64,000 bases of DNA, taken from contig PNAJ01000133.1 of NCBI GenBank assembly GCA_003170295.1, positions 92,801-156,800 of the forward strand, given 5' to 3'. Below the pieces are notes generated by a model. It was not told the DNA's origin and made no database searches. It worked only from the letters and a program-made list of their open reading frames with translations. A program made the position numbers and the translations under genes. Of the stretch, positions 42,716 through 53,322 are shown piece by piece; the first letter of the stretch is position 1; each line of letters begins with the position of its first letter. Source of the stretch: Bryobacterales bacterium (GTDB lineage Bacteria; Acidobacteriota; Terriglobia; Bryobacterales; Bryobacteraceae).

Positions 42716-44457
42716 ACTTCGAGGACGCGTCGACAATCGAGTGGCTGGAAACCAACGGAACGGGCGCGTTCGCGATGGGGACTGCCGCGGGCGTGAACAC
42801 TCGCCGGTATCACGCGTTATTAGTGGCGTCGTTGAAGCCTCCGGTGGAGCGCTATGTGCTGCTCTCGCGGGTGGAAGAAGAAGTCGCGATTGACGGACGG
42901 ACGTATGCGCTTGGATTTTGCCAGTATCCGGGTGTCGCGCCGCGCGAATGGGAGTACATCGCGGAATTTCGAGCGACGCCGTGCGCAACCTGGATCTTCG
43001 ATCTGGACGGCGTGCGTTTGGAGAAACAGGTTTACCTGATCGAGGGCAGGCAGGCGGTGGTGGTGCGTTACAGGGCCGATCGCGCCATGACGCTGCGCGT
43101 GCGCCCATTCACCGCGTATCGCGATTATCATTCGCTGCGGCATGCGAGCGAAGATCCCTACGGCTCCTTGCCGCTGCTAAATTTCCAGCATTCCGGGCGA
43201 TTCGAAGGCGGCGCGCAGTGGTATTACAACATCGAATACCTGGCGGAGCTCGACCGCGGATTGGATTTTCGCGAGGATTTATATACGCCGGGCGCGATCA
43301 TTCTCGATTTGCACGCGGACCAGTGGTGTCCCGTGCTCGCGAGTATTGAGCCCGCCGAAATCGCCGAGCCTGCGCCGCGCGCGGACGTGTTCACGGTCCA
43401 CCGCGCCGATGGGAGGCCGACCATCATCGCGGGCTATCCCTGGTTTACCGATTGGGGCCGCGATACGATGATCAGCCTTCCCGGACTTTTGATCGCTTTG
43501 GAAACGCGTCTCGACGAAGGCCGCGAAATAATCGAGGGATTTCTCGCACATCTGAATCAAGGGCTGATCCCAAACCGTTTTCCGGACTCGGGCGAGCCAC
43601 CCGAATACAACACCGCGGACGCGACGTTATGGATGTTTCAGGCGATGCGGCACTGGCTGGCCGCGGGCGGCTCTAAAACATTCCTGAAGGATACGTTTTA
43701 TCCCGCCGCGAAAGAAATTATCGCCTGGCACCAGCGCGGCACGCATCACGATATCGTGGTCGATCCAGAGGATCACTTGCTCAGCGCCGGTAAAGCTGGC
43801 TCGCAGTTAACCTGGATGGACGCGAAGATCGGCAATTGGGTGGTCACGCCGAGAAATGGAAAGCCCGTCGAGATCAACGCGCTGTGGCACGGTGCGCTGA
43901 CGCTGGGCGCAGAATGGGCGGAACTGCTCGGCGACGACACTGATTTTCGTTTAGAATCCCAGCGGGTACAGAGCAGTTTTCGGAAGAAATTCTGGAACGC
44001 GCAGCGGAACTGCCTTTTCGACGTCCTCGCACCGGAGGGGCCGGTCGATAAAATTCGACCGAATCAGATTTTCGCGGTGAGCCTGCCGCACGGGTTGCTC
44101 GAAACGCCCGAGCAACAGGCGATTGTGCGCGTCGTTGAACGCGAGCTGCTGACCAACGTCGGCTTGCGCACGCTCGATCGCGGCGATCCCGATTACAAGC
44201 CGCACTATCAGGGTTCTCCCGCCCAGCGCGATGCGGCGTATCATCAGGGCACCGTGTGGCCGTGGCTACTGGGTCCGTATATCGACGCATGCTTCCATGC
44301 GTTCGGACATGTTGACGCCAAGCTAGCTCCGGCGGATCTTACGGCTGAGATTTACGATGGCGACGAGCCGCGAAATCCGCGCGGCTGCCCGTTCCAGGCC
44401 TGGACCGTCGCCGAAATCGCACGCGTCCGCGCGACCTACTTTCACGATTCAAAATAA
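42712..44457 (+). CDS. Glycogen debranching enzyme (amylo-alpha-1,6-glucosidase type)
   Basis: 581 residues, GTG start overlapping the rapZ stop. The GDE N-terminal beta domain is present (EWLETNGTGAFAMGTAAGVNTRRYHALLVAS). The C-terminal (alpha/alpha)6 barrel follows, with IIAGYPWFTDWGRDTMISLPGLL, the acidic GLIPNRFPDSGEPPEYNTADATLWM and YHQGTVWPWLLGPYIDA. It hydrolyses alpha-1,6 branches of glycogen-like glucan in the cytosol. It is shorter than usual (often 650 or more), with the gap between the N-terminal domain and the catalytic barrel. The 3' end overlaps the convergent DUF2520 gene by 16 bases. Confidence 0.92.
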   Translation: MNFEDASTIEWLETNGTGAFAMGTAAGVNTRRYHALLVASLKPPVERYVLLSRVEEEVAIDGRTYALGFCQYPGVAPREWEYIAEFRATPCATWIFDLDGVRLEKQVYLIEGRQAVVVRYRADRAMTLRVRPFTAYRDYHSLRHASEDPYGSLPLLNFQHSGRFEGGAQWYYNIEYLAELDRGLDFREDLYTPGAIILDLHADQWCPVLASIEPAEIAEPAPRADVFTVHRADGRPTIIAGYPWFTDWGRDTMISLPGLLIALETRLDEGREIIEGFLAHLNQGLIPNRFPDSGEPPEYNTADATLWMFQAMRHWLAAGGSKTFLKDTFYPAAKEIIAWHQRGTHHDIVVDPEDHLLSAGKAGSQLTWMDAKIGNWVVTPRNGKPVEINALWHGALTLGAEWAELLGDDTDFRLESQRVQSSFRKKFWNAQRNCLFDVLAPEGPVDKIRPNQIFAVSLPHGLLETPEQQAIVRVVERELLTNVGLRTLDRGDPDYKPHYQGSPAQRDAAYHQGTVWPWLLGPYIDACFHAFGHVDAKLAPADLTAEIYDGDEPRNPRGCPFQAWTVAEIARVRATYFHDSK

Positions 44458-45257
44458 AGCAGCGCCTGCTCCACGCCATCGGCATAAAGAGCCGCGAGCC
44501 TCGGGTCCGCTGCACGAATCGTGTCGAGGTCGCGCGCGATCGACAAGCGCAACCGGTCCGCGGCTTTCGGGCTCCAGGCCTTTGGACCCGCTTTCGCATA
44601 GGCTCGCAGTGCGCGCATCCCCAGCGCGTTCGCTAAGTGCGTCGCTTCCGAGCGCGACAATCCGGCATCGCGCAGGCTCTCCACCGATGCCGCGACCCAG
44701 GGCAGCAGCAGGTGCGTCGCTAGATGAACGCCGGAAAGATAGAGCGCTTTCGAGGCCGCGCGCAGTTCGATCAACTTGCGCTTTTCGGCTGCCATGACGC
44801 GGCGTAACTCCCACATCGCGGCGGGATCGCCCTCGGCCACAAACAAGCGTTCTTTGGACTCCTCCACGCAGTTGAGCGTAGCCACGCGCGCGCCACCCGC
44901 GAGCAAGGGGCTGGGCCAAAAACTGTCGCGCGTGGAGCCGCACAGTACGGCGATTTTTCCGGTCAGCGGCGTCGCCGCGGCCAGATCCCGCGACACCCGG
45001 TCGAGCCCGGAATCGGGCACCGCGATCCAGATCAAATCGCAGGGCGCAAGTTCCGCGTAGCTCATCACCGCGTCGCCAGCCCGCAAAGTGTTGGCGATCC
45101 GCCGCGCCACTCGAAATGACGCGCCCTTGACAGGACCCATGCGCTTCAGCAGCACTGGCATTCTCGCCAGAAAGGAACGGTTGACGCCTCCGCCTCCGAT
45201 CATTCCCATGACCGGGCCGTTCTTCGAGCGGCCGCCCATCACAGGTTCGGTCTTCAT
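44442..45257 (-). CDS. Rossmann-fold DUF2520 protein (ProC-like)
   Basis: 271 residues. An N-terminal NAD(P)-binding pattern ([20 protein letters not shown]) is followed by [18 protein letters not shown] and a C-terminal helical DUF2520 domain ([31 protein letters not shown] ...). The fold resembles pyrroline-5-carboxylate reductase and ketopantoate reductase, but no substrate is assigned to this family. Its ATG overlaps the uvrB stop (ATGA), so it is translated with uvrB; no functional tie to DNA repair is known. Confidence 0.88.
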   Translation of the reverse strand: MKTEPVMGGRSKNGPVMGMIGGGGVNRSFLARMPVLLKRMGPVKGASFRVARRIANTLRAGDAVMSYAELAPCDLIWIAVPDSGLDRVSRDLAAATPLTGKIAVLCGSTRDSFWPSPLLAGGARVATLNCVEESKERLFVAEGDPAAMWELRRVMAAEKRKLIELRAASKALYLSGVHLATHLLLPWVAASVESLRDAGLSRSEATHLANALGMRALRAYAKAGPKAWSPKAADRLRLSIARDLDTIRAADPRLAALYADGVEQALLYFES

Positions 45258-47251
45258 GTCAACGTGCCGCTCAACACCGACTTCGCGCGAAGTTCCTTGA
45301 TACGATCGCGAAACGCCGCCGCCTCCTTGAAGTCGAATTTTCGCGCGGCTTCGCGCATACGCTCTTCGAGCTCCGCGAGATATTTATCCATCTGTTCGGG
45401 CGGAATCGCGGCGGTTTCCTCGTCGGATTCAAGAGGCACCGTGACGTAATCGGCTTCGGCGATGGCCACCAGAATCATATCGATCGGCTTGATGATCGAT
45501 TGCGGCGTGATTCCATTCGCCTCGTTGTAGGCCGTCTGAATGACGCGGCGGCGCGTGGTCTCGTCGATTGCACGCTTCATCGAAACCGTCATCACATCGC
45601 CGTACAAAATCGCGCGCCCGTTCAGATGGCGAGCCGCGCGCCCCATGGTCTGAATCAGCGATCCGGCCGATCGCAGGAAACCCTCTTTATCGGCGTCGAG
45701 AATGGCGACGAGCGAAACCTCCGGCAAATCGAGCCCTTCGCGCAACAGGTTGATGCCGATCAACGCGTCATAAGTGCCGCGGCGCAGGTCGCGCAGGATC
45801 TTGATGCGGTCGAGCGTCGAAATTTCCGAGTGCAGATACGCGCACTTCACACCGGCTTCGGTGTAGTGCTCGGCCAGATCCTCGGACATCCGCTTGGTCA
45901 GCGTGGTCACCAACACACGCTCGTCCTTCTCAGCGCGCAGCCGGATCTCGTGCAGTAAATTATCCACCTGCCCTCGAATCGGCCGCACCTCGACCTCGGG
46001 ATCGATCAATCCCGTGGGGCGGATGACCTGCTCGATCACCGCGCCGGAAGTTTTCGTCAGCTCATAGGGCCCGGGCGTCGCTGAAACGTAAACCAATTGA
46101 TGAACGCGATTTTCAAACTCCTCGAATGTCAGAGGGCGGTTATCGAGCGCGCTGGGCAATCGAAACCCGTACTTCACCAGATTCTCTTTGCGCGAACGGT
46201 CGCCGTGATACATGCCCTGCAATTGCGGGATGGTCTGATGGCTTTCGTCGAGAAACATCAGCGCATCGTGCGGCAGATAATCGAGCAGCGTCGGCGGCGC
46301 CTGTCCCGGCAAGCGTCCGGAAAAATGCCGCGAATAATTCTCGATTCCGTGACAATAGCCGATCTGCTTGATCATTTCCAGATCGAACATGGTGCGCTGC
46401 CACAACCGCTGCGCTTCAATGCGCTTGCCCTGTTTATCAAGCTCGCCCTTCCACCAGTGCAGCTCGTTCTCGATGCTGCGCAGCGCGTCGTCGCGCGTTT
46501 CGGGCCGCATCACGTAGTGCGATTTCGGATAGATGGGAAGGCGCAGATAGGTCTGCTTCACCTGGCTCGTCAACGGATCGATCTGCTCCAGCGATTCGAT
46601 CTCATCGCCCCACAAACTGATGCGATACGCGAAGTCGTCGTAGGCCGGGTGCAGCTCAATCACATCGCCGCGCACGCGAAACGAGCCGCGCTTAAAATCG
46701 ATGTCGTTGCGCTCATAAAGGATGTTCACCAGCTTCGAGGTGATCTCCTCGCGCGAAATATTTTGCCCTTTTTCGAGCATCAGCAACATCCCGTAGTACG
46801 CTTCGGGCGATCCGATACCGTAGATGCAACTGACGCTCGCGACGATCACGCAATCGCGGCGCTCAAACAACGAGCGCGTCGCCGAGAGACGCATCTTATC
46901 GAGTTCCTGATTGATGGTCGCCTCTTTTTCGATATACACGTCGCCCGAAGGAATGTACGCTTCCGGCTGGTAATAATCGTAATAACTAACGAAATATTCC
47001 ACCGCATTCGACGGAAAAAAAGTGGAGAATTCCTGATAAAGCTGCGCCGCGAGCGTTTTATTATGCGCCAGAATCAGCGCCGGACGCCCCGTATGTTCGA
47101 TCACCTTCGCCATGGTGAACGTCTTGCCGGAGCCGGTTACGCCGAGCAGAACCTGGTGCTGTTCGCCTTGCTTCAGGCCGTCCAGCAGCGATGCGATAGC
47201 GGTCGCCTGATCGCCGCGGGGCTTATAGTCGATGCCGAGGCGGAAGGACAT
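45254..47251 (-). CDS. uvrB: UvrABC excinuclease subunit B
   Basis: 665 residues, the family length. Walker A GVTGSGKT is at 37-44, the damage-probing beta-hairpin lies in [16 protein letters not shown] is motif II, and helicase motifs continue to [16 protein letters not shown]. The C-terminal UVR domain ([33 protein letters not shown]) contacts UvrC. UvrB verifies lesions in nucleotide excision repair. ATG start preceded by AAAGAG. It is transcribed with the DUF2520 gene. Confidence 0.98.
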   Translation of the reverse strand: MSFRLGIDYKPRGDQATAIASLLDGLKQGEQHQVLLGVTGSGKTFTMAKVIEHTGRPALILAHNKTLAAQLYQEFSTFFPSNAVEYFVSYYDYYQPEAYIPSGDVYIEKEATINQELDKMRLSATRSLFERRDCVIVASVSCIYGIGSPEAYYGMLLMLEKGQNISREEITSKLVNILYERNDIDFKRGSFRVRGDVIELHPAYDDFAYRISLWGDEIESLEQIDPLTSQVKQTYLRLPIYPKSHYVMRPETRDDALRSIENELHWWKGELDKQGKRIEAQRLWQRTMFDLEMIKQIGYCHGIENYSRHFSGRLPGQAPPTLLDYLPHDALMFLDESHQTIPQLQGMYHGDRSRKENLVKYGFRLPSALDNRPLTFEEFENRVHQLVYVSATPGPYELTKTSGAVIEQVIRPTGLIDPEVEVRPIRGQVDNLLHEIRLRAEKDERVLVTTLTKRMSEDLAEHYTEAGVKCAYLHSEISTLDRIKILRDLRRGTYDALIGINLLREGLDLPEVSLVAILDADKEGFLRSAGSLIQTMGRAARHLNGRAILYGDVMTVSMKRAIDETTRRRVIQTAYNEANGITPQSIIKPIDMILVAIAEADYVTVPLESDEETAAIPPEQMDKYLAELEERMREAARKFDFKEAAAFRDRIKELRAKSVLSGTLT

Positions 47252-47284
47252 CTCTTTAGTATAAGATCGACGCGTTGCTTGTCG

Positions 47285-47815
47285 TTAGCGATTAACAAAG
47301 AGATACAGATACCAGTTGCCTTTGAGCGGCTTCAAAACGAATCCAAACTCAGTTTCGTCTGCGTCTGAGATTCGATAATCATCAAGACTGGCCCGGACAT
47401 GACGCGGTAGGGCTGTCCTGTGCATAAAGCCTTTGTGACTATCTCCATTTGAAATCGAACCCGGATCCACTCTGAATTCGATTCCTCTGCCGCCCTTCAT
47501 AACTCCGTACAATCCCAGGCGCCGCAATTGATCCTGGTAGTGCATCCAGCGCCCTCTCGGTAAGCCTGCGCGCTCGATGGCAGACAAATCGTTCTTGCGG
47601 AGGTCCACATGATGGCCTCCAAAGATGAGTACGTTTCGCTGGAGCGTTATCAACTGCGAATCAGCCTCGACTTCGGCAAGGAGCGACTCGAATTCGGATT
47701 CATGGGATTCGAAGGCGCGCTCAAGGGCGGCGTCTGATGTGTGCCCCGACCCAACCGAACAGGCTTGGAGCAAAAGAATCATCGCACATAACGAAAGAAC
47801 CTGCAGGAGTCTCAT
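47285..47815 (-). CDS. Putative lipoprotein of unknown function
   Basis: 176 residues with a lipoprotein signal (LLQVLSLCAMILLLQACSVGSG, lipobox LQAC), so it is probably membrane anchored. The mature part begins with an acidic coiled stretch (ERAFESHESEFESLLAEVEADSQ) and ends in a beta-rich portion (EFGFVLKPLKGNWYLYLFVNR). No known domain. It lies between ilvA and uvrB on the same strand. Its base use looks slightly less GC-rich than its neighbours. Confidence 0.75.
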   Translation of the reverse strand: MRLLQVLSLCAMILLLQACSVGSGHTSDAALERAFESHESEFESLLAEVEADSQLITLQRNVLIFGGHHVDLRKNDLSAIERAGLPRGRWMHYQDQLRRLGLYGVMKGGRGIEFRVDPGSISNGDSHKGFMHRTALPRHVRASLDDYRISDADETEFGFVLKPLKGNWYLYLFVNR

Positions 47816-47826
47816 AATCAGGTGGG

Positions 47827-49035
47827 CTACAGCACGCGCTCGAACTCGTAACCCGCTTTCGTCAGCTCGTCCATCAGTTCGAGGATGTGATCAGGCCCGC
47901 GCGTCTCCATGGTGATGTCGATGATGGTGTCGCCAAGATGCACGCCAAAGTACGCTCGATCGTGGGTGACCGTCACAACATTCGCACGTTGCTGCGCGAC
48001 GAGCGTGGTCAGCCGGTTCAAGCCACCAGGATGATCCGGCAGCGGAATGCGCAGGCGCACCAGCCTGCCGTCTTTCACCAGGCCCCGTTCGATAATTCGC
48101 GCGAGCAGCGTGACATCGATATTTCCTCCGCAAATCAGCACCACGACTTTTTTCCCGCGCAACGTGGTCTTCTTCGTCAGCATCGCAGCCATGCCCGCCG
48201 CGCCCGCGCCCTCGGCGAGCGTCTTCTCTTTTTCAAGCAGCCAGAGAATCGCCATCGCGATCTCTTCCTCTTCCACGGTGACAATTTCGTCCACGTATTT
48301 TTCAAACAGAGGAAAGGTCAGCGCGCCCACCTGCCGCACCGCGATACCGTCGGCGATGGTCGCCGCGGCCGGCACCAGCACGGGGCGATGTTGCAATAGC
48401 GCGGCCTCCATTGAGGGAACGCGCGCCGTCTCCACGCCGACTATCCGCACTTCGGGACGCTGTTCTTTAATCGCGCAGGCAATGCCGCCGATTAATCCGC
48501 CGCCACCCACCGGCACGACGACGGCCTCCAGATCCGGCACCTGTTCCAGCAGTTCGAGGCCGATGGTCCCTTGTCCCGCGATCACCGCGTCGTCATCGAA
48601 GGCGTGCAAAAACACGAGGCCCTCATGATCGCAGCGGCGCCGCGCCTCGTCCACCGCTTCGTCGAAATTATTTCCATGCAGAATCACCTCCGCGCCGTAG
48701 CCGCGTGTTGCCGTAACCTTTACGAGGGGCGTCAGCACCGGCATGCAGATCTGTACCCGAATGCCTCGCTTGGACGCATGATACGCCACCGCCTGCGCAT
48801 GATTGCCGGCGGACGCGGTGATCACGCCGCGAGCGCGCTCGTCATCAGACATCAAAAGGATGCGGTTCAGTGCGCCGCGTTCCTTGAACGATCCCGTCAT
48901 GTGAAGATTTTCCATTTTGAGGTACAGCGTGTTGTCGGCGTGGCGTGATAACGTTTCCGAATACGGTGCCGGAGTGAACAAAATGCTATCGCGAATACGC
49001 GCGCGGGCGGCTTGAATGTCGGCGAGTGAGATCAT
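47827..49035 (-). CDS. ilvA: Threonine ammonia-lyase (PLP-dependent, ACT domain)
   Basis: 402 residues. The PLP-binding lysine is Lys51 in GSFKERGALN, the phosphate loop is VPVGGGGLIGGI, and the Ser/Thr dehydratase core ends around 320. A single ACT domain follows (VRLRIPLPDHPGGLNRLTTLVAQQRANVV ...). The enzyme converts threonine to 2-oxobutanoate and ammonia. This length with one ACT domain fits the TdcB-like/catabolic group as well as short IlvA, so the biosynthetic role is inferred. Its ATG (49035) overlaps the divergent Cas6-like ATG inside one CATG. Confidence 0.93.
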   Translation of the reverse strand: MISLADIQAARARIRDSILFTPAPYSETLSRHADNTLYLKMENLHMTGSFKERGALNRILLMSDDERARGVITASAGNHAQAVAYHASKRGIRVQICMPVLTPLVKVTATRGYGAEVILHGNNFDEAVDEARRRCDHEGLVFLHAFDDDAVIAGQGTIGLELLEQVPDLEAVVVPVGGGGLIGGIACAIKEQRPEVRIVGVETARVPSMEAALLQHRPVLVPAAATIADGIAVRQVGALTFPLFEKYVDEIVTVEEEEIAMAILWLLEKEKTLAEGAGAAGMAAMLTKKTTLRGKKVVVLICGGNIDVTLLARIIERGLVKDGRLVRLRIPLPDHPGGLNRLTTLVAQQRANVVTVTHDRAYFGVHLGDTIIDITMETRGPDHILELMDELTKAGYEFERVL

Positions 49036-49831
49036 GCCTTCTCAAGGTACATCCACTTTCGAGCTGTTTGCACTGCGCTTTCAGTTCACGGCGCAACTTG
49101 CCGTGCATTTTCCGCAAGGCCAAACCGCCAATCTGTTTCGCGGACAATTCGGCAAGATTCTCTACCGCCGCGACCCTGCCGCCTATGCTCGATTCTTCGC
49201 GCCCGTCGGAGAGGCCGGTCCCAGCGGTCTCCATGATCCGCCGCGGCCTTTCGTGCTGCGCGTCCGGCACCTCGATGGAGCCGTCCTTGACCGGTTCCAC
49301 GTCGGCCTCAACTTGTTTGAAACAAATCGTCCGGAAATTGGAGCGATCCGCGACACCATGGCGGAGTTAGGCAGGGAGAGCCTGCGCGCCGATCTCGTCG
49401 ACCTGGAAGGTCAGGAAATCCTTCACCTGCCGCTCGCCGCAGCGCGTCCCGTCGAACGAGTGCGCGTGCAATTCCTTTCGCCAACCGAGCTCAAAAATTC
49501 CGATCGCCCCGAATTCGGGCCGCTATTTTCCAGGATCCGTGACCGCATCAGCACCCTGAGTGCGCTCTACGGATCGGGTCCCTTGGAGATTGATTTCCAA
49601 GCGATGGGTGAGCGCGCCGCGGCGATTCGCATGACCCATTGCGATGTCCTGCACGTCGACGCGGAGCGCATCAGCCGCAACAAGCGTCACCCGCTCGGCG
49701 GCTTCATCGGTGTCGCCGAGTATGAGGGCGACCTCACCGGATTCATCCCGTATCTTGAAATCGCCGTCTATACGGGGGTCGGACGGCAAACCGTCTGGGG
49801 AAAAGGAGAAATTTCCGTTGAAGTATTCTAA
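49034..49831 (+). CDS. Orphan Cas6-like RAMP endoribonuclease family protein
   Basis: 265 residues from the ATG at 49034 (an in-frame ATG at 49016 is possible). The N-terminal half has LFALRFQFTAQLAVHFPQGQ and ANLFRGQFGKILYR, seen in Cas6-type RAMP proteins. The C-terminal portion GFIGVAEYEGDLTGFIPYLEIAVYTG and [14 protein letters not shown] ends in the Gly-rich loop typical of the Cas6 C-terminal ferredoxin-like fold. Cas6 cuts CRISPR precursor RNA at repeat hairpins. No repeat array, Cas1-Cas2 or effector gene is present in this window, so it is a solitary homologue with an unknown RNA target. An alpha/beta-hydrolase gene overlaps its end. Confidence 0.78.
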   Translation: MPSQGTSTFELFALRFQFTAQLAVHFPQGQTANLFRGQFGKILYRRDPAAYARFFAPVGEAGPSGLHDPPRPFVLRVRHLDGAVLDRFHVGLNLFETNRPEIGAIRDTMAELGRESLRADLVDLEGQEILHLPLAAARPVERVRVQFLSPTELKNSDRPEFGPLFSRIRDRISTLSALYGSGPLEIDFQAMGERAAAIRMTHCDVLHVDAERISRNKRHPLGGFIGVAEYEGDLTGFIPYLEIAVYTGVGRQTVWGKGEISVEVF

Positions 49832-50447
49832 CGTGACACATTTTGAGCGTGAGTTGGTTCAGGGTTTTATCCACGAACCGGAGCATCCCAATGGCAACGG
49901 CCTGGTGATCACGCACGGTGCGGGCAGCAATAGCGACACGACGCTCCTTAAGAGTGTTGCCGAAGCGTTCGCGAAATCCGGCGTCGTGACGCTCCGCTAC
50001 GATCTCCCGTTTCGGCAGCAGCGCCCGAAAGGTCCGCCGTTCCCCGCCCAAGCCGAGCGCGACCGCGAGGGACTGCGCCGTGCCGTCGAAGCGTTGCGCG
50101 AGATTGCGGGTCATCGTGTCTTCCTCGGGGGCCATTCTTATGGAGGCAGGCAGGCGACCATGCTCGCGGCCGAGGAGCCCGCGCTCGCCGATGCATTGCT
50201 GCTGCTCTCCTATCCCTTGCATCCTCCGCACAAGCCACAGGCGCCTCGAACGGGCCACTTCGGATCGATCCAAACGCCCGCGTTGTTTGTTCACGGCACG
50301 CGCGACACGTTCGGATCCATTGAAGAAATGACTGCCGCACTGGCGTTGATTCCCGCGCGCACCGATCTTGCGGCAGTGGAGGGCGCAGGCCATTCTCTCA
50401 ATCCCGGAGTCGCCGCGATGTGCGTTCAGCGGCTTTCGGTATTGTAG
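49818..50447 (+). CDS. Alpha/beta hydrolase (Tex30/KANL3-like dienelactone-hydrolase group)
   Basis: 209 residues from a TTG start at 49818, chosen because AAGGAG lies nine bases upstream; the open frame further 5' lies inside the Cas6-like gene. The fold shows [16 protein letters not shown] (oxyanion turn), the nucleophile elbow [10 protein letters not shown], the acid in [11 protein letters not shown] and the base in GAGHSLN, so a complete catalytic triad. The substrate is unknown. It overlaps the Cas6-like gene by 14 bases, and hutU begins six bases after it, so all are probably co-transcribed. Confidence 0.88.
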   Translation: MKYSNVTHFERELVQGFIHEPEHPNGNGLVITHGAGSNSDTTLLKSVAEAFAKSGVVTLRYDLPFRQQRPKGPPFPAQAERDREGLRRAVEALREIAGHRVFLGGHSYGGRQATMLAAEEPALADALLLLSYPLHPPHKPQAPRTGHFGSIQTPALFVHGTRDTFGSIEEMTAALALIPARTDLAAVEGAGHSLNPGVAAMCVQRLSVL

Positions 50448-50452
50448 AAGTG

Positions 50453-52108
50453 ATGACTCATGCCAGAGTAATTCGTGCGCCTCGTGGCCGTACGATGCGA
50501 TGCAAGGGCTGGGCGCAGGAAGGCGCGCTGCGCATGCTGATGAACAACCTCGACCCCGAGGTTGCGGAGCGCCCCGAAGACCTGATTGTCTACGGTGGCA
50601 CGGGCCAGGCCGCGCGCGATTGGGCGTCTTTCGATGCCATCGTACATTCTCTTGAATCGTTGGAGAACGACGAAACACTGCTGGTCGCATCAGGAAAGCC
50701 CGTCGGTATTTTTCGCACACACGACGACGCGCCGCGCGTGCTGATCGCCAACGCGAATCTCGTCGGGCACTGGTCCAACTGGGAGACCTTTCACCAACTG
50801 GAGCGTCTCGGCCTCACCATGTACGGCCAGATGACCGCTGGCTCGTGGATTTATATCGGCAGTCAGGGAATCGTCCAGGGAACCTTCGAAACCTTCGCCG
50901 CCGCCGCGAATCGCCACTTCGGCGGATCGCTCCAAGGCAAGCTGATCGTCTCCGGAGGCATGGGCGGCATGGGCGGCGCGCAGCCTCTGGCCGCAACCAT
51001 GAACGGCGCATGCTTCCTCGGCATCGACGTCGATCCGAAGCGCATCGAAAAGCGCATCGCGACAGGTTATTGCGACGCCATGGCGTCGAGCCTCGACGAC
51101 GCACTCGCGATATTGAAGGACGCGCAAAGTAAAGGAGCAGCCCTTGCTGTCGGCCTCGTCGGAAACTGTGCCGACGTAATTCCCGAGCTTGCGAGCCGAG
51201 GCGCGGTGCCCGACATTCTCACCGATCAGACCAGTGCGCACGATCCTCTCCAAGGTTACGTCCCGAACGGCATGAGGCTGGACCAAGCCGTGGCGCTGCG
51301 CTGTTCCGACCCGCATGAATACGTGCGCCGGTCGATGGATGCGATGGCGCAGCATGTGCGCGCGATGCTCGCGCTCAAGCGCATGGGCGCGGTGACGTTT
51401 GACTACGGCAACAATCTGCGCAACTATGCCAAGCAGGCAGGAGTCGACGACGCGTACGACATTCCCGGATTCGTGCCGGAGTATATTCGTCCTCTGTTTT
51501 GCGAAGGCCGCGGGCCATACCGCTGGGCCGCCCTCTCCGGCGATCCGAACGATATCGCCATCACCGATCGGCTCGCGCTCGATCTCTTTCCGAAGAATGA
51601 ATCACTCAAGCGATGGATCAAACTCGCGTCGGAAAAGATTCATTTTCAGGGCCTGCCCGCGCGCATCTGCTGGCTCGGTTATGGCGAGCGCGCCGAATTC
51701 GGCGTTGCAATGAACGACCTGATCCGCAAGGGGACCATCGCCGCGCCCGTCGTCATTGGCCGCGATCATCTCGACGCGGGATCGGTTGCTTCGCCTTATC
51801 GCGAAACGGAAGGAATGCGGGACGGCTCCGACGCCATCGCCGATTGGCCCCTGCTCAACGCGATGGTGAACGTGGCGGCGGGCGCGTCCTGGGTGTCGAT
51901 TCACAACGGAGGCGGCGTAGGCATCGGATACTCGCAACACGCGGGCATGGTAGTGGTCGCGGATGGAACGCCGGAGTGCGCGCGGCGTCTGGAACGCGTC
52001 CTCACCACCGACCCTGGCACGGGCGTGATTCGCCATGCCGACGCGGGTTATGAGCGCGCTCAACAAGTCGCGCGGGAGCAAGGAATCCGCGTGCCGATGT
52101 CTGAATGA
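50453..52108 (+). CDS. hutU: Urocanate hydratase
   Basis: 551 residues from the ATG at 50453, matching the family length. Conserved blocks include [55 protein letters not shown] (NAD site), [15 protein letters not shown] and [19 protein letters not shown]. It converts urocanate to imidazolone propionate in histidine degradation using tightly bound NAD+. It overlaps hutI by ATGA. hutH and formiminoglutamate genes are not in the window. Confidence 0.97.
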   Translation: MTHARVIRAPRGRTMRCKGWAQEGALRMLMNNLDPEVAERPEDLIVYGGTGQAARDWASFDAIVHSLESLENDETLLVASGKPVGIFRTHDDAPRVLIANANLVGHWSNWETFHQLERLGLTMYGQMTAGSWIYIGSQGIVQGTFETFAAAANRHFGGSLQGKLIVSGGMGGMGGAQPLAATMNGACFLGIDVDPKRIEKRIATGYCDAMASSLDDALAILKDAQSKGAALAVGLVGNCADVIPELASRGAVPDILTDQTSAHDPLQGYVPNGMRLDQAVALRCSDPHEYVRRSMDAMAQHVRAMLALKRMGAVTFDYGNNLRNYAKQAGVDDAYDIPGFVPEYIRPLFCEGRGPYRWAALSGDPNDIAITDRLALDLFPKNESLKRWIKLASEKIHFQGLPARICWLGYGERAEFGVAMNDLIRKGTIAAPVVIGRDHLDAGSVASPYRETEGMRDGSDAIADWPLLNAMVNVAAGASWVSIHNGGGVGIGYSQHAGMVVVADGTPECARRLERVLTTDPGTGVIRHADAGYERAQQVAREQGIRVPMSE

Positions 52109-53322
52109 GCACGTTCGCTGTCGTTAATATTTCCGAATTGGTGACGGTCGCAGGTCCCGCTCGACCTCGTGTCCGCGATGAAATGCGCGAGTTGGGTGTG
52201 ATCCGCGACGGCGTTATGATCGTCCGCGACGGCATCGTCACGCACGTCGGACCTCGCCGCGAAATCGATTTGCCGGCCGAAATCATCGACGCCGGAAATA
52301 AAGTGGTCATGCCAGGATTCGTCGACGCGCACACCCATCCCGTCTTCGCCGGCAATCGCGCCGACGAGTTTGAGATGCGCGCGAGCGGCGCCATATATCA
52401 GCAGATTGCCGCGGCTGGCGGAGGCATCCGGTCAACCGTTCGCAAGACGCGCGCCGCAACTGAGGACGAATTATTCGCCGCCGCTTCGCGCTATACGCAG
52501 TGGTTCTTGTACGGCGGCACCACGACCATCGAAGCGAAATCCGGCTACGGCTTAACTCTTTACGACGAGCTGAAGTTGCTGCGAGTGATTCACCGCATCG
52601 CTCCGCTTCGCACCGTGCCGACGTTCCTCGGAGCACACGAAATTCCCGATGAATACCGCGGCAGGCGTGACGACTACATCAAACTCGTGATTCACGAAAT
52701 GCTTCCCGCCGTATCGAAACTCGCCGAATTCTGCGACATCTTCTGCGAGCCGCATGTATTTCCAGTCGACGATGCCCGCCGCGTTCTGCGCGCCGCCAAG
52801 GAGCATGGATTGAAGCTGCGCATGCACGTCGATCAGATTGAAAACTCCGGCGGCGCGCAACTCGCTGCCGAACTTGGCGCTACCACGGCAGACCATTTGG
52901 AACACACCGGAGCCGCTGGAATCAAAGCCTTGCGCGATGCGGGCGTGCAGCCGGTGCTGCTGCCGGGGTCCGTCTACGCGCTCGGGTCGAAGCGTTATCC
53001 CAACGCACGCGCGATGATAGATGCTGGGCTTGCGGTCGTGCTCGCGACGGATTTCAATCCCGGCTCTTCGCCGACGCCTTCGATTCCAATGATTCTCTCG
53101 CTCGCTTCGACGCAGATGAAAATGACGCCCGCCGAATCGATCACCGCTGCCACCATCAACGCCGCTTATAGTCTTGATCGCGGTAGCGAGATCGGTTCGC
53201 TCGAACCAGGCAAGCGCGCCGACTTCGTGATTCACGATTGCGCGGACCATCGCGAACTCGCTTACTTCTTCGGCATCCAATCGGCGGAGGACGTCTACAT
53301 TGGAGGCAGTCGTGTTATCTGA
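52105..53322 (+). CDS. hutI: Imidazolonepropionase
   Basis: 405 residues. Amidohydrolase metal motif [10 protein letters not shown] (His76, His78), the substrate segment [19 protein letters not shown], and the later His/Asp ligands in [12 protein letters not shown] and [13 protein letters not shown]. It opens the imidazolone ring to formiminoglutamate, the step after HutU. Start overlaps the hutU stop (ATGA). Its 3' end overlaps the YggS-type gene by 11 bases. Confidence 0.97.
   Translation: MSTFAVVNISELVTVAGPARPRVRDEMRELGVIRDGVMIVRDGIVTHVGPRREIDLPAEIIDAGNKVVMPGFVDAHTHPVFAGNRADEFEMRASGAIYQQIAAAGGGIRSTVRKTRAATEDELFAAASRYTQWFLYGGTTTIEAKSGYGLTLYDELKLLRVIHRIAPLRTVPTFLGAHEIPDEYRGRRDDYIKLVIHEMLPAVSKLAEFCDIFCEPHVFPVDDARRVLRAAKEHGLKLRMHVDQIENSGGAQLAAELGATTADHLEHTGAAGIKALRDAGVQPVLLPGSVYALGSKRYPNARAMIDAGLAVVLATDFNPGSSPTPSIPMILSLASTQMKMTPAESITAATINAAYSLDRGSEIGSLEPGKRADFVIHDCADHRELAYFFGIQSAEDVYIGGSRVI

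Noticed and set aside
49034-49831. CRISPR array near the Cas6-like gene
   Set aside because: No regularly spaced repeats were seen on either side or elsewhere in the window.
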